A stretch of 64,000 nt of DNA, from positions 218,046 to 282,045 of the forward strand of contig NZ_SRZX01000005.1 of assembly GCF_004792665.1 (NCBI RefSeq), read 5' to 3'. Below, piece after piece: positions 54,840 to 63,957 of the stretch. This DNA comes from Marinobacter orientalis. GTDB taxonomy: Bacteria; Pseudomonadota; Gammaproteobacteria; Pseudomonadales; Oleiphilaceae. The stretch's first letter is position 1. Each line of letters begins with the position of its first letter. The notes under the pieces were generated by a model. The model saw nothing but the letters and a program-made list of their open reading frames with translations. It was not told the DNA's origin and did not search any database. A program made the position numbers and the translations under genes.

Positions 54840-56523
54840 CCAGTATGACCCCGCTGCACTCAAGCATATTGAAAAAGAGTTCGATGAGTGGGAAAAGAAC
54901 GAAGTGGCATCTTTTATAAAGCGGGCACCGGAGAGCCAGTCCGAATATATTACCGCTTCCGGTATGCCGACGAAGCGTACCTATACGCCACTGGACCTCA
55001 AAGACACCCCGTTCGAGGACATTGGCTTCCCCGGGCAATATCCGTTCACCCGGGGACCATACCCCACCATGTACCGGGGCAGAAACTGGACAATGCGCCA
55101 GATCGCCGGCTTCGGAACAGCCAGGGAAACCAATGGGCGTTTCAAATACCTCATTGCCCAGGGTCAGACCGGCCTGTCGATCGATTTCGACATGCCCACC
55201 CTGATGGGGTACGACTCCAGTCACCCGATGAGCCAGGGCGAAGTAGGCCGTGAAGGCGTTGCCATCGATACGCTGGCGGACATGGAAGAGCTGTTCGACG
55301 ATATTGATCTGACCAAGATATCCGTATCCATGACGATCAATCCGTCGGCCTGGATACTCTACGCCATGTATATTGCGCTGGCGCAGAAGCGCGGTTACGA
55401 CCTCAATGACCTGTCGGGCACCATCCAGAACGACATTCTCAAGGAGTACATTGCCCAGAAGGAATGGATCTTCCCGGTGCGGCCGTCGGTTCGCCTGGTC
55501 CGTGACTGTATCCAGTACGGATCCGAAAACATGAAGCGCTACAACGCCATCAATATCTCCGGATACCACATCTCCGAAGCCGGCTCGACCGCTGTCCAGG
55601 AAGTGGCGTACACCATGGCCACCACCATGGAGTATGTGCAGACGGCTATCGACGCCGGGGTGGACGTTAATGAGTTTGGCCCCCGACTCTCGTTCTTCTT
55701 CGTGAGCCAGGCGGACTTCTTTGAAGAGATTGCCAAGTTCCGCGCAGCGCGGCGGATTTACGCCAAAATCATGCGGGAAAAGTTCGGCGCCACGAATCCC
55801 GCGGCCAGCAGGCTACGTTTCCACGCCCAAACTGCGGCGGCAACACTGACCAAGCCACAGTACACGATCAATCCAATCCGTACTGCCCTTCAGGCCCTGT
55901 CTGCTGTGTTGGGTGGCGCGCAGTCGCTGCACACCAACGGTATGGACGAGGCGTTTGCGATACCCACCGAGGAAGCAATGCGGATTGCACTGCGTACCCA
56001 GCAGATCATCGCCTACGAAACCAACATCACCCAGGTGGTGGACCCACTGGGTGGTTCCTACTACGTTGAAAGCCTGACCGACGAGATCGAGCGGGAGGCC
56101 TGGAAAATTCTCGATGAGGTTGAAGAACTCGGCGGCACACTCAAGTGTATCGACGACGGCTATTTCCAGAGAGGCATATCCGATTCGGCCTATGATTTTG
56201 CGTTGCGCAAGGCCAGTGGCGAAAGACCGGTTATCGGTGTCAATATGTTCGTTCAGGAGGAAGAGGATGTTGAAATCGAGACCCATCCCCATGATCCGGA
56301 GACCGAGCGCCGGCAGATTGAGCGCCTGAACAGGGTCAAGGACAATCGCGATGAGGAAAAGGTCCAGAGTATGCTCAAGCAACTGAAAGAGCAGGCCGAG
56401 GACGAATCGGTAAACCTGATGCCGCTTACCATTGAGTTGGTCAGAGAGGGCGCTTCGATGGGCGACATTGTTGAAACCCTGAAAGGCATCTGGGGAACCT
56501 ACCGTGAAAAACCGGTAATCTGA
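54826..56523 (+). CDS. hcmA: Acyl-CoA mutase large subunit, 2-hydroxyisobutyryl-CoA mutase type
   Basis: A 565-residue TIM-barrel subunit of a B12-dependent radical mutase. RGPYPTMYRGRNWTMRQIAGFG and SIDFDMPTLMGYDSSHP are the substrate-binding segments. The residue aligned with Tyr of methylmalonyl-CoA mutase (RQYAGF) and Phe of isobutyryl-CoA mutase (RQFAGF) is Ile93 here, and the residue before FDMPT is Asp120. Ile and Asp at these places are, from recall, the signature of 2-hydroxyisobutyryl-CoA mutase, which interconverts 2-hydroxyisobutyryl-CoA and 3-hydroxybutyryl-CoA. GAQSLHTNGMDEAFAIPTEE and DPLGGSYYVE are conserved in all such mutases. The B12-binding domain is separate (hcmB). Confidence 0.88.
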   Translation: MNHTDQYDPAALKHIEKEFDEWEKNEVASFIKRAPESQSEYITASGMPTKRTYTPLDLKDTPFEDIGFPGQYPFTRGPYPTMYRGRNWTMRQIAGFGTARETNGRFKYLIAQGQTGLSIDFDMPTLMGYDSSHPMSQGEVGREGVAIDTLADMEELFDDIDLTKISVSMTINPSAWILYAMYIALAQKRGYDLNDLSGTIQNDILKEYIAQKEWIFPVRPSVRLVRDCIQYGSENMKRYNAINISGYHISEAGSTAVQEVAYTMATTMEYVQTAIDAGVDVNEFGPRLSFFFVSQADFFEEIAKFRAARRIYAKIMREKFGATNPAASRLRFHAQTAAATLTKPQYTINPIRTALQALSAVLGGAQSLHTNGMDEAFAIPTEEAMRIALRTQQIIAYETNITQVVDPLGGSYYVESLTDEIEREAWKILDEVEELGGTLKCIDDGYFQRGISDSAYDFALRKASGERPVIGVNMFVQEEEDVEIETHPHDPETERRQIERLNRVKDNRDEEKVQSMLKQLKEQAEDESVNLMPLTIELVREGASMGDIVETLKGIWGTYREKPVI

Positions 56524-56568
56524 CCGGCTTCATTTGCTGACTGAACCACCAGTACACGGGAGAAATGA

Positions 56569-57126
56569 ATGGTCAGGCTCACCAGGATCTATACGAAAAC
56601 CGGAGATAAGGGCGATACCGGCCTCGGCGATGGAAGCCGGGTCGCCAAGCACGATCTGCGCGTGGAAGCCTATGGCACGGTCGATGAGGCCAACGCCGTT
56701 ATTGGCTTGGCGCGGCTCCATGTGGACGAGGAGCTGGACCGGATACTGGCCCGCATCCAGAACGATCTGTTCGATGTGGGTGCGGATCTGTGCACACCTT
56801 TTTCGGAGAACCCGAAATACCCACCGCTGCGGCTTGCTGAGACCAAGACCGTCGAACTCGAGCAGGAGATTGACAGGTTCAACGCGGATATTCCGTCGTT
56901 GCGCTCGTTCATTCTTCCGGCGGGCAATCCGGCTGCAACGCACCTTCACCATGCCCGGACGGTGACACGCCGGGCTGAGCGCATCATCGTTCAGTTGAAG
57001 GAGGACCAGGACATCAGCCAGGCGGTACTGGAGTACATGAACCGCCTGTCTGATTTGCTGTTCGTGCTTGCAAGGCATGCGAACGGCAAGGGTAAGGATG
57101 ATGTGCTCTGGGTACCCGGAGAATGA
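56569..57126 (+). CDS. PduO-type cob(I)alamin adenosyltransferase
   Basis: A 185-residue ATP:corrinoid adenosyltransferase that makes the adenosylcobalamin the mutase needs. YTKTGDKGDTGLGDGSRVAK is the ATP-binding N-terminus, VEAYGTVDEANAVIGLAR the trimer interface, and FILPAGNPAATHLHHARTV with RRAER the corrinoid/ATP site. It ends the mutase operon, 45 bases after the large subunit, and directly precedes the cobalamin riboswitch. Confidence 0.94.
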   Translation: MVRLTRIYTKTGDKGDTGLGDGSRVAKHDLRVEAYGTVDEANAVIGLARLHVDEELDRILARIQNDLFDVGADLCTPFSENPKYPPLRLAETKTVELEQEIDRFNADIPSLRSFILPAGNPAATHLHHARTVTRRAERIIVQLKEDQDISQAVLEYMNRLSDLLFVLARHANGKGKDDVLWVPGE

Positions 57127-57220
57127 CATCGGTCGGCTGTGACCAGGCGATGTATTTCATTCTCGTGAATTGATTTAGGCCCGAGGGCCTGATAGTTTGA
57201 ACACTGAAAAAGTGTATACC

Positions 57221-57418
57221 GTATTCAGGTAATGCTTTTTTGTGGCACCAGCGCAGAAAAGCTTAAAACGGGAAGTCGGTTAAAGTCCGACGCTGCCCCC
57301 GCAACGGTAAGCGAGCTAAAGGCAATCTTATAAGCCACTGTGCGTACTGCATGGGAAGGTGACTGCCCCGGATAGGCCGTAAAGACTATTCCACTCGCAA
57401 GCCCGGAGACCGGTCTGA
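57221..57418 (+). promoter_or_regulatory. Cobalamin (AdoCbl) riboswitch
   Basis: The plus strand shows the ordered consensus of the cobalamin aptamer: a 5' AGGT segment, GGGAAGTCGGTTAAAGTCCGACGCTG split across 57290-57294, CCCCCGCAAC, GCCACTG, TGGGAAGGTGACTG and finally the B12 box AAGCCCGGAGACCGG at 57399-57413. It lies just upstream of btuB and should lower btuB expression when adenosylcobalamin is plentiful. The expression platform is the sequence up to the btuB start and no clear terminator is seen, so control is probably at translation. Confidence 0.95.
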
Positions 57419-57542
57419 GTACACACCCGAAGTTGCGGAGGGCGACGGCGGTGGGTGAGTTGTGTCGGTTTCACGCCCGTACTCTGACTCGTATCCTGCC
57501 TGCCCAAGTCTCACTCTCAAGCTCCGCAATATAATAAACACC

Positions 57543-59435
57543 ATGCGGGTGCGCATGGTTTACAAGCGAGTGTTGATTATGGGTTATTCCAAGACCATGC
57601 CGGTTCTGTTATCCGGCCTCCCCCTTGTTTTCCTGCCAGTTTCCGATGTGTTAGCTGATGACGAAAAGACCATCTCGGCGCTTGATCCGATTGTGGTTAC
57701 TGCGACACTTGGGCCAAAAACCGTTGGTGAAAGTCTGTCTTCTGTCACTGTGATTGATAAGGAAGATATTGACCGGCAACAGCCTGCGGAATTTCAGGAT
57801 ATTCTCAGGGCACAGCCAGGTGTAAACGTTGTGTCTGATGGCAGCTACGGCAAGACCACCAGTGTATTCCTGCGTGGTGCCGGTAGCTCTGGTACGGTGC
57901 TTCTGCTGGATGGCATCAGGCTACGCTCTGCGACCGCAGGCATACCTCCGTGGCAATTCCTTCCTCCGGAACTGATGGAGAGGGTTGAACTGGTGCGCGG
58001 AGCAAAAAGCTCTTTGTACGGTGCAGATGCTGTTGGTGGAGTTATCCAGGCATTCACTCTAGAGCCCGAGGCCGGGCGCCAGGGCTGGGCAGAGCTGTCA
58101 GGAGGTTCCCATGACACTCGGGAGGTCACGACTGGCCTGGCAGGCAGGGAAGGCCGTTCCGCTTTCCTGGCCAGTGGTGTTTTTTCCGATACCGACGGTA
58201 CCAACCTGCGGGCTGGTGGCGAAGATAAAGGATTCCGTAACGCCGGTGGTCTGGCAAAACTCAGTCACAACTTTGATCAGGGAGGTGGTGCTGGATTAAC
58301 GGTATTCCAGTCTGAGGGCAATACCGAATTTGAAGGTGGTGACACGGATTTCATGATCCGGGCGATGGGGTTTTATCTGGAGGCTGTCGCCAGTGACTAC
58401 TGGCGTACCCGTATCCAGTTTTCTGGGTCCCGTGATGAGCAGGATACATTTGGTACCTATCCGAGTGTTTATAACACTCAGTCACGTTCGGCCCGTTGGG
58501 AAAACACTCTCACTGCAGGCGTCCACGAGGTTGTACTCGGTTCTGAATTTATGATCGACGAAGTTGAAGGTAGCGATCAGTTTGCTGAAAACAGCCGTAG
58601 CAACTCCGCAGTTTTCGGGCAGGCTCGCCTCAACTTTGATGCTAACGAGCTGATGTTCAGCTTGCGTCTCGATGATAATGAAGCATACGGCAAGGAAGAA
58701 ACTGGAGGTATTGCCCTGGGTCACCAGTTCGATCGCTCTCACCGTTTGCGCCTGAGCTACGCGACATCGTTCAAAGCGCCTACTTTCAATGATCTGTACC
58801 TGGAAATACCTTCTGACTTTGGAAGCTACTTGGGGAACCCGGATCTTGATCCAGAGAAAGGTCAGATGATGGAGATCGGTTTTTCGGGACGGTATGACTC
58901 ATGGTTCTGGGATGCCGCCATTTACCAGAATGATGTGGACGACCTGATTACCTTCGTTTTTGATCCTGCCACTTTCGACAGCACGATGGAGAACGTGGAA
59001 ACCGCCCGGATTCGCGGTGTCGAAGTGTCATCCGGTTTTGAAACGGACGGCTGGAACCTGGCAGCAGCCGTCACGTACGCGGATTCCGAAAACCGTGATA
59101 CCGGTGCCCGTTTGCCGCGACGTGCGGAGAGAAATCTGCGTCTTGACGTTGACCGGTTGTTTGCCCAATGGTCGCTTGGAGCAAGTTTTATTGCCGAAAG
59201 CGATCGGTACAATGATCCGGCCAATACCAGCTTGCTTCCCGGATACGGTACGGTTGACGTGAGAGCGGCCTGGAACTTCCTGCCGGGCTGGTCTGCCTCG
59301 TTCAAAGTGGATAATGTGCTGGATCGCCGTTACGCCACCAGTCAGGGCAATGATAGCGTGACATTCGAGCCCTTTGACTATCTCGCCGCCGGGCGGACCT
59401 TCATGGCTTCGGTGCGCTATGATTTCAAGCAGTAA
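57543..59435 (+). CDS. btuB: TonB-dependent cobalamin outer-membrane transporter
   Basis: About 630 residues. The signal peptide core is PVLLSGLPLVFLPVSDVLA. The TonB box follows (ALDPIVVTAT), then the plug domain (IDRQQPAEFQDILRAQPGVNVV, DGIRLRS) and a 22-strand barrel ending in a C-terminal aromatic residue group (FMASVRYDFKQ). It imports B12 into the periplasm. The riboswitch upstream fixes the substrate. The start is uncertain: ATGs at 57543, 57555 and 57579 all give a signal peptide, and none has a strong binding site, as is common downstream of a translational riboswitch. Confidence 0.93.
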   Translation: MRVRMVYKRVLIMGYSKTMPVLLSGLPLVFLPVSDVLADDEKTISALDPIVVTATLGPKTVGESLSSVTVIDKEDIDRQQPAEFQDILRAQPGVNVVSDGSYGKTTSVFLRGAGSSGTVLLLDGIRLRSATAGIPPWQFLPPELMERVELVRGAKSSLYGADAVGGVIQAFTLEPEAGRQGWAELSGGSHDTREVTTGLAGREGRSAFLASGVFSDTDGTNLRAGGEDKGFRNAGGLAKLSHNFDQGGGAGLTVFQSEGNTEFEGGDTDFMIRAMGFYLEAVASDYWRTRIQFSGSRDEQDTFGTYPSVYNTQSRSARWENTLTAGVHEVVLGSEFMIDEVEGSDQFAENSRSNSAVFGQARLNFDANELMFSLRLDDNEAYGKEETGGIALGHQFDRSHRLRLSYATSFKAPTFNDLYLEIPSDFGSYLGNPDLDPEKGQMMEIGFSGRYDSWFWDAAIYQNDVDDLITFVFDPATFDSTMENVETARIRGVEVSSGFETDGWNLAAAVTYADSENRDTGARLPRRAERNLRLDVDRLFAQWSLGASFIAESDRYNDPANTSLLPGYGTVDVRAAWNFLPGWSASFKVDNVLDRRYATSQGNDSVTFEPFDYLAAGRTFMASVRYDFKQ

Positions 59436-59465
59436 GTTCCCTGGCCCGAAAGGTTCGAATTCCTT

Positions 59466-60353
59466 ATGAAGCATTTCGGGCTTATCTTTGTGGTCACCCT
59501 TGTGGTGTGTTTTCCTTTACCCGGGTTGGCGGACGACTTGTGTGCGACCGATGGCCTGGATCATAAAGTCTGCCTGACTGCGCCTGCAGAGCGAGTTGTT
59601 TCGCTCTCGCCAGGCGCGACAGAACTGCTGTTCTCCGCCGGTGCCGGAGACAAACTGGTCGCCGTCAGCGCCTGGAGCGATTACCCGCCAGAAGCCGCCA
59701 AACTGCCGCAAGCCGGCAACAGCAACAGGCTGGATCTGGAAGCCATTGTTGCGCTGGAGCCGGACCTGGTGGTGGCCTGGGTGGATGGTAATTCCGCCTC
59801 GCAACTGGCGAAAATTGAAGCTCTGGGCGTTCCGGTATTCTGGCTGAAACCACGCACGTTTGAGGATATCGCAAGCGCAGTAGAGCGGCTGGGCGTGCTC
59901 AGTGGTAATGAAAAGACCGGTGCGGGCCGGGCTGCTGATTTTCTGGCAGGCATTGAGCAGTTGCGCGATCGCTACCAGGAAGCTCTGCCGGTGCGGGTGT
60001 TCTACCAGGTCTGGCACGAGCCACTGATGACCATCAATGATGAGGAACTCATTGGCAGAGCTATTCGCCTGTGCGGTGGCAGCAATGTGTTCGGGCACTT
60101 GCCACGCGTGGTGCCCCGCATCAGCAAAGAAGCGGTTCTGGAAGCCAATCCGGACGCCATACTCAGCGGTGGTGAAGACAGTGACGACCGCCGCTGGCTG
60201 GAGCAGTGGCGGCAGTATCCGGAACTGGCGGCAGTAGCGATGGATAACCTGTATCTGATTGAGCCGTCGCTGATCCAGCGTTCTACCTTGCGCATGCTTG
60301 AAGGTACCAGCCAGTTATGCCGGACCCTGGAGGAGGCTCGTGCACGGTTATAG
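59466..60353 (+). CDS. btuF: Cobalamin ABC transporter substrate-binding protein
   Basis: A 295-residue periplasmic binding protein with a signal peptide (MKHFGLIFVVTLVVCFPLPGLA). RVVSLSPGATELLFSAGAGD, AWSDYPPEAAKLPQAGN and EPDLVVAW are typical of BtuF/TroA-like proteins, which close over B12 and hand it to BtuCD. It lies 30 bases downstream of btuB and overlaps btuC by 14 bases. Confidence 0.92.
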   Translation: MKHFGLIFVVTLVVCFPLPGLADDLCATDGLDHKVCLTAPAERVVSLSPGATELLFSAGAGDKLVAVSAWSDYPPEAAKLPQAGNSNRLDLEAIVALEPDLVVAWVDGNSASQLAKIEALGVPVFWLKPRTFEDIASAVERLGVLSGNEKTGAGRAADFLAGIEQLRDRYQEALPVRVFYQVWHEPLMTINDEELIGRAIRLCGGSNVFGHLPRVVPRISKEAVLEANPDAILSGGEDSDDRRWLEQWRQYPELAAVAMDNLYLIEPSLIQRSTLRMLEGTSQLCRTLEEARARL

Positions 60354-61308
60354 CCGCCCGCTGGCCATTCTTGTCCTGATCAGCCTGCTCTGCATGGGTC
60401 TCTCCATCAGTATGGGTAGTGCTGCTTTGTCGTTTGCAGACACATGGGCCGTACTGACAGGCAACGGCACCCCTCTGCAACAGACGCTCATACTGGAGTT
60501 GCGCCTGCCGCGCACCCTGAGCGCTTTCGCCACCGGTGGGCTATTGGCAGTGGCCGGTGCGCTGATGCAGGTGCTGCTTCGCAATCCGCTGGCGGATCCC
60601 TACATTCTGGGGCTATCCGGTGGCGCAGCGGTCGGTGCCTTGCTGGCCATGCTGGCGGGATTGGCCGGGGCTCTGGTGTCAGGTTCGGCATTTGCAGGCG
60701 CACTGCTGGCAACCATGCTGGTATTTGGCCTGGCCCACGGAACCGGAAGCTGGACACCGTCCCGGTTGTTGCTGACCGGCGTGGTGGTGGCTGCGGGGTG
60801 GGGCGCGATCATCACGCTGATTCTCGCCATGAGCCCCGCCCGGCAGTTGCCCGGCATGCTTTACTGGTTAATGGGTGATCTTTCCCACGCCGGCAATCCG
60901 GCACCGGCACTGGCCCTGTTGGTATTGGTTTGCGCCCTGGTGCTTCCCCTGGGACGCAGCCTGAATGTGCTTGCCCGTGGCCCGCTTCAGGCCGCTGCGT
61001 TGGGGGTAACCGTAAGGCCGCTGGAATGGCTGATCTATGTGCTTGCCAGCGTGCTCACCGCAGCTGCAGTCTCCATGGCCGGAAGCATCGGTTTCGTCGG
61101 CCTGGTGGTACCTCACATGTTGCGTCTGGTTCTGGGCAATGATCAGCGCCTGATCCTGCCTGCCTGTGCCCTGGCTGGCGGCACACTTCTGGTGCTGGCG
61201 GATACTCTGGCACGAGTCGTGATCGCGCCGGAGCAGTTACCGGTAGGTGTCATTACCGCCCTGCTGGGTGTGCCGACCTTTCTTTATCTGCTTTACCGGA
61301 GCCGCTGA
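60340..61308 (+). CDS. btuC: Cobalamin ABC transporter permease
   Basis: A 322-residue FecCD-family permease with about ten helices. RLPRTLSAFATGGLLAVAGALMQ and LADPYILGLSGGAAVGALLAM are family blocks, and GSIGFVGLVVPHMLRLVLGND near the C-terminus is the coupling loop for the ATPase. The start is GTG at 60340, preceded by GGAGGAGG, a better choice than a TTG 14 codons earlier. It is coupled to btuF and btuD by overlaps. Confidence 0.93.
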   Translation: MHGYSRPLAILVLISLLCMGLSISMGSAALSFADTWAVLTGNGTPLQQTLILELRLPRTLSAFATGGLLAVAGALMQVLLRNPLADPYILGLSGGAAVGALLAMLAGLAGALVSGSAFAGALLATMLVFGLAHGTGSWTPSRLLLTGVVVAAGWGAIITLILAMSPARQLPGMLYWLMGDLSHAGNPAPALALLVLVCALVLPLGRSLNVLARGPLQAAALGVTVRPLEWLIYVLASVLTAAAVSMAGSIGFVGLVVPHMLRLVLGNDQRLILPACALAGGTLLVLADTLARVVIAPEQLPVGVITALLGVPTFLYLLYRSR

Positions 61309-62081
61309 TGAACCCCTTACAGGCACGAGATCTGGTGATCGATATTCCCGGCAGAGACGATGGCGAGGCGCTGAATTTCATAATTCAGCCCGGGCAGATT
61401 TGGGGTGTGCTGGGCCCTAATGGTGCTGGCAAGACGACCTTGCTCCATACGCTGGCGGGATTGAGGGAGCCCCGTGCAGGGGAAGTCTGTCTGGGCGAGC
61501 ATCGTCTGATGGAGCTGAAGCGTAAAAGAATATCGCAACAACTGGGCCTGGTGTTTCAGGAGAGGCAGGACGGTTTTCCCGCCACGGTACTGGAGACTGC
61601 GCTGATTGGCCGCCACCCTTGGTTATCTCCCTGGCAGATGGAAACCGGGAATGACGAAGAAATCGCCCGCCGCTCCCTGGAGCAGTTGGATGTGGCCCAT
61701 TTGAGCGACCGAATGGTGAACACCCTATCCGGTGGTGAGCGCCAGCGCGTGGCCATTGCCACAGTCCTGGCCCAGGCACCGGATACCTGGCTTCTGGACG
61801 AGCCCACCAATCATCTGGACCTGCACCACCAGGTATCAGTACTGCAGTTACTTACCGAACAGGCCGGTGCCGGGAATTCGGTTTTTATGTGCCTGCACGA
61901 CCTGAATCTGGCAGCACGCTGGTGTGATCATCTGCTCCTGCTTTATCCCAATGGTGAGGTCTGCTGGGGCCCGGCCGAACGGATGCTTGCTCCGGTGGCA
62001 CTCGAGCGACTCTATGGCCAGGAATTGCTGACAGTGGAGGTAGATGGCGCGCCAGTGTTTGTCCCCAGGAAGGTCTGGTAG
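61308..62081 (+). CDS. btuD: Cobalamin ABC transporter ATPase
   Basis: A 257-residue ABC ATPase. Walker A GPNGAGKTTLL, the Q-loop region GLVFQERQD, signature LSGGERQRVAIA, Walker B TWLLDEPTNHLDL and the H-loop FMCLHDLNLAARWCDH are all intact. Its ATG overlaps the stop of btuC (ATGA type), completing the btuBFCD unit. Confidence 0.94.
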   Translation: MNPLQARDLVIDIPGRDDGEALNFIIQPGQIWGVLGPNGAGKTTLLHTLAGLREPRAGEVCLGEHRLMELKRKRISQQLGLVFQERQDGFPATVLETALIGRHPWLSPWQMETGNDEEIARRSLEQLDVAHLSDRMVNTLSGGERQRVAIATVLAQAPDTWLLDEPTNHLDLHHQVSVLQLLTEQAGAGNSVFMCLHDLNLAARWCDHLLLLYPNGEVCWGPAERMLAPVALERLYGQELLTVEVDGAPVFVPRKVW

Positions 62082-62174
62082 CCAGGCAGACATTAGAAGC
62101 AGAAGTCAGAAAAGGTTAAAGTGCCGGCCTCAGGGCTGCCGTGTGCCGGTTTATGCAATCAGGTGAGGTAGAGG

Positions 62175-62357
62175 ATGAAAGTCGCGGATAAGGTGCGCTC
62201 GCCCTGTGTGAGCATTTGCGCGCTGGATGACAACGATATCTGTGTCGGATGCCATCGCAGCGGGGATGAAATCACGCGTTGGTCCCGAATGAGCAATGAG
62301 GAGCGACGTGAAGTGCTACAAAAAGTCGCCAGGCGCGAGCGCGAAAATTTGATCTAG
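62175..62357 (+). CDS. DUF1289 small protein
   Basis: A 60-residue protein. SPCVSICALDDNDICVGCHR contains four Cys in the DUF1289 pattern, probably binding a metal ion, and ITRWSRMSNEERREVL follows as in the family. Its function is unknown. It sits 93 bases past btuD and just before purT. Confidence 0.88.
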   Translation: MKVADKVRSPCVSICALDDNDICVGCHRSGDEITRWSRMSNEERREVLQKVARRERENLI

Positions 62358-62396
62358 AGATTGGCCATTGATCGACACAACAGGACTCGCAATATC

Positions 62397-63587
62397 ATGA
62401 CTGATACCGTTCGAATAGGTACTCCGCTCAAAGCAAACGCCTTCAGGGTGCTCTTTTGCGGCTCCGGGGAGTTGGGCAAGGAAGTGGTCATCGAACTGCA
62501 GCGCTTCGGCGTGGAAGTGATTGCAGTTGATCGTTACGCCAATGCTCCGGCCATGCAGGTTGCCCATCGCAGCCATGTTGTCGATATGCTGGATGGTGAA
62601 GCGCTCCGCCGCGTCATTGAAGCGGAAAAGCCGAACCTGATTGTGCCGGAGATCGAAGCCATTGCCACGCCGGAACTGGTGAAGCTGGAACAGGAAGGCT
62701 ATCACGTGATACCCACAGCACGAGCCGTGAACCTGACCATGAACCGCGAAGGCATCCGGCGCCTTGCCGCTGAGGAGCTCGGGGTTGCCACATCACCGTA
62801 CCGGTTTGCGGAGTCGAAAGCGGAATATCTCGCAGCCATTGATGCCATCGGATTGCCCCTGGTGGTGAAGCCGGTGATGAGTTCGTCCGGCAAGGGGCAG
62901 AGTACGGTAAAATCCCCCGAGGATATTGAAGCTGCCTGGGAGTATGCCCAGACAGGTGGTCGCGCCGGTAAGGGCAGAGTAATTGTTGAAGGCTTCGTGG
63001 ACTTTGATTACGAGATCACCCTGCTGACAGTAAGGCATCGGGCTGGCATTTCATTCTGCGAACCGATCGGACATCGCCAGGAAGACGGGGATTACCGGGA
63101 ATCCTGGCAGCCCCAGCCGATGAGTGAGAAAGCCCTGGCCCGCTCCCGCGAGATTGCTGAGGCTGTTGCCGGCAATCTCGGTGGCTACGGCGTTTACGGG
63201 GTAGAGCTGTTCGTTCAGGGTGACGAGGTGTGGTTTTCAGAGGTGTCGCCGCGCCCTCATGACACCGGACTGGTGACGCTGGTTTCCCAGGATCTGTCCG
63301 AATTTGCCTTGCACGCCCGTGCCATCCTGGGATTGCCGATACCTGCAGTACGTCAGCAGGGCCCATCGGCTTCCGCGGTGATACTGCCCGAGGGAGATTC
63401 AGATGCCGTAGCCTACACGGGACTTGAAAAAGCCCTGGCAGAGCCCGATACTTTCCTTAGGCTGTTCGGAAAACCTGAACTGAAAGGGCGCCGTCGTATG
63501 GGTGTGGCGCTTGCCACCGGTAATTCGATTGCCGAAGCCAGGGAAAAGGCGACCAGGGCAGCGGCCGCCGTAAAAGCCGAGCTTTGA
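62397..63587 (+). CDS. purT: Formate-dependent phosphoribosylglycinamide formyltransferase
   Basis: A 396-residue ATP-grasp enzyme that uses formate and ATP to formylate GAR, an alternative to Pur[52 protein letters not shown] and [15 protein letters not shown] (metal site) are diagnostic. Length matches E. coli PurT (392). The ATG at 62397 is used; a TTG 12 codons upstream is in frame but not needed. Confidence 0.95.
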   Translation: MTDTVRIGTPLKANAFRVLFCGSGELGKEVVIELQRFGVEVIAVDRYANAPAMQVAHRSHVVDMLDGEALRRVIEAEKPNLIVPEIEAIATPELVKLEQEGYHVIPTARAVNLTMNREGIRRLAAEELGVATSPYRFAESKAEYLAAIDAIGLPLVVKPVMSSSGKGQSTVKSPEDIEAAWEYAQTGGRAGKGRVIVEGFVDFDYEITLLTVRHRAGISFCEPIGHRQEDGDYRESWQPQPMSEKALARSREIAEAVAGNLGGYGVYGVELFVQGDEVWFSEVSPRPHDTGLVTLVSQDLSEFALHARAILGLPIPAVRQQGPSASAVILPEGDSDAVAYTGLEKALAEPDTFLRLFGKPELKGRRRMGVALATGNSIAEAREKATRAAAAVKAEL

Positions 63588-63627
63588 CAGTAATTCCCTG
63601 GTCTCCTGAAAAAGTTATAATGAAACG

Positions 63628-63655
63628 TTGACACCTCAGGTGAGCTCTGTAGAAT
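63628..63655 (+). promoter_or_regulatory. rRNA operon promoter P1
   Basis: TTGACA (63628-63633), 16 bases, TAGAAT (63650-63655), about 303 bases before the 16S gene. Confidence 0.75.
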
Positions 63656-63759
63656 ACGCATCTCGTTCGAGGGACACGCCACTGAGGCGGGTCAGAAATC
63701 GAACGACAACCGTTTGAATTGATTGAAGATTTCTTGTTTTTAAATTCTTCAGAAAGCGG

Positions 63760-63787
63760 TTGACAAGGCAGCGGTTCGATGTAGAAT
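63760..63787 (+). promoter_or_regulatory. rRNA operon promoter P2
   Basis: TTGACA (63760-63765), 16 bases, TAGAAT (63782-63787). The -10 context TGTAGAATACGC is identical to that of P1, 132 bases upstream. Confidence 0.8.
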
Positions 63788-63815
63788 ACGCCACCTTGAT
63801 CGGGCAAGTCCCGAA

Positions 63816-63828
63816 CGCTCTTTAAAAA
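63816..63828 (+). promoter_or_regulatory. rRNA antitermination boxA
   Basis: CGCTCTTTAAAAA matches the boxA element that recruits Nus factors to rRNA leader transcripts. It sits between P2 and the 16S gene. Confidence 0.7.
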
Positions 63829-63957
63829 GTTGACCAAGTAATTCGTGTGGGCGCTGGCCGGGGTATTTCGGACATGAAATATCAGGACAGTGACTCGTCG
63901 AAAAATTGAGTTTTGTCTTGAGCAGAAATAAAGGATCTTCGGATTCTTGTATGATTT

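Noticed and set aside
54826..56523. Classical methylmalonyl-CoA mutase
   Set aside because: The B12 domain is separate, Tyr is replaced by Ile93 and the residue before FDMPT is Asp, both against a methylmalonyl substrate.
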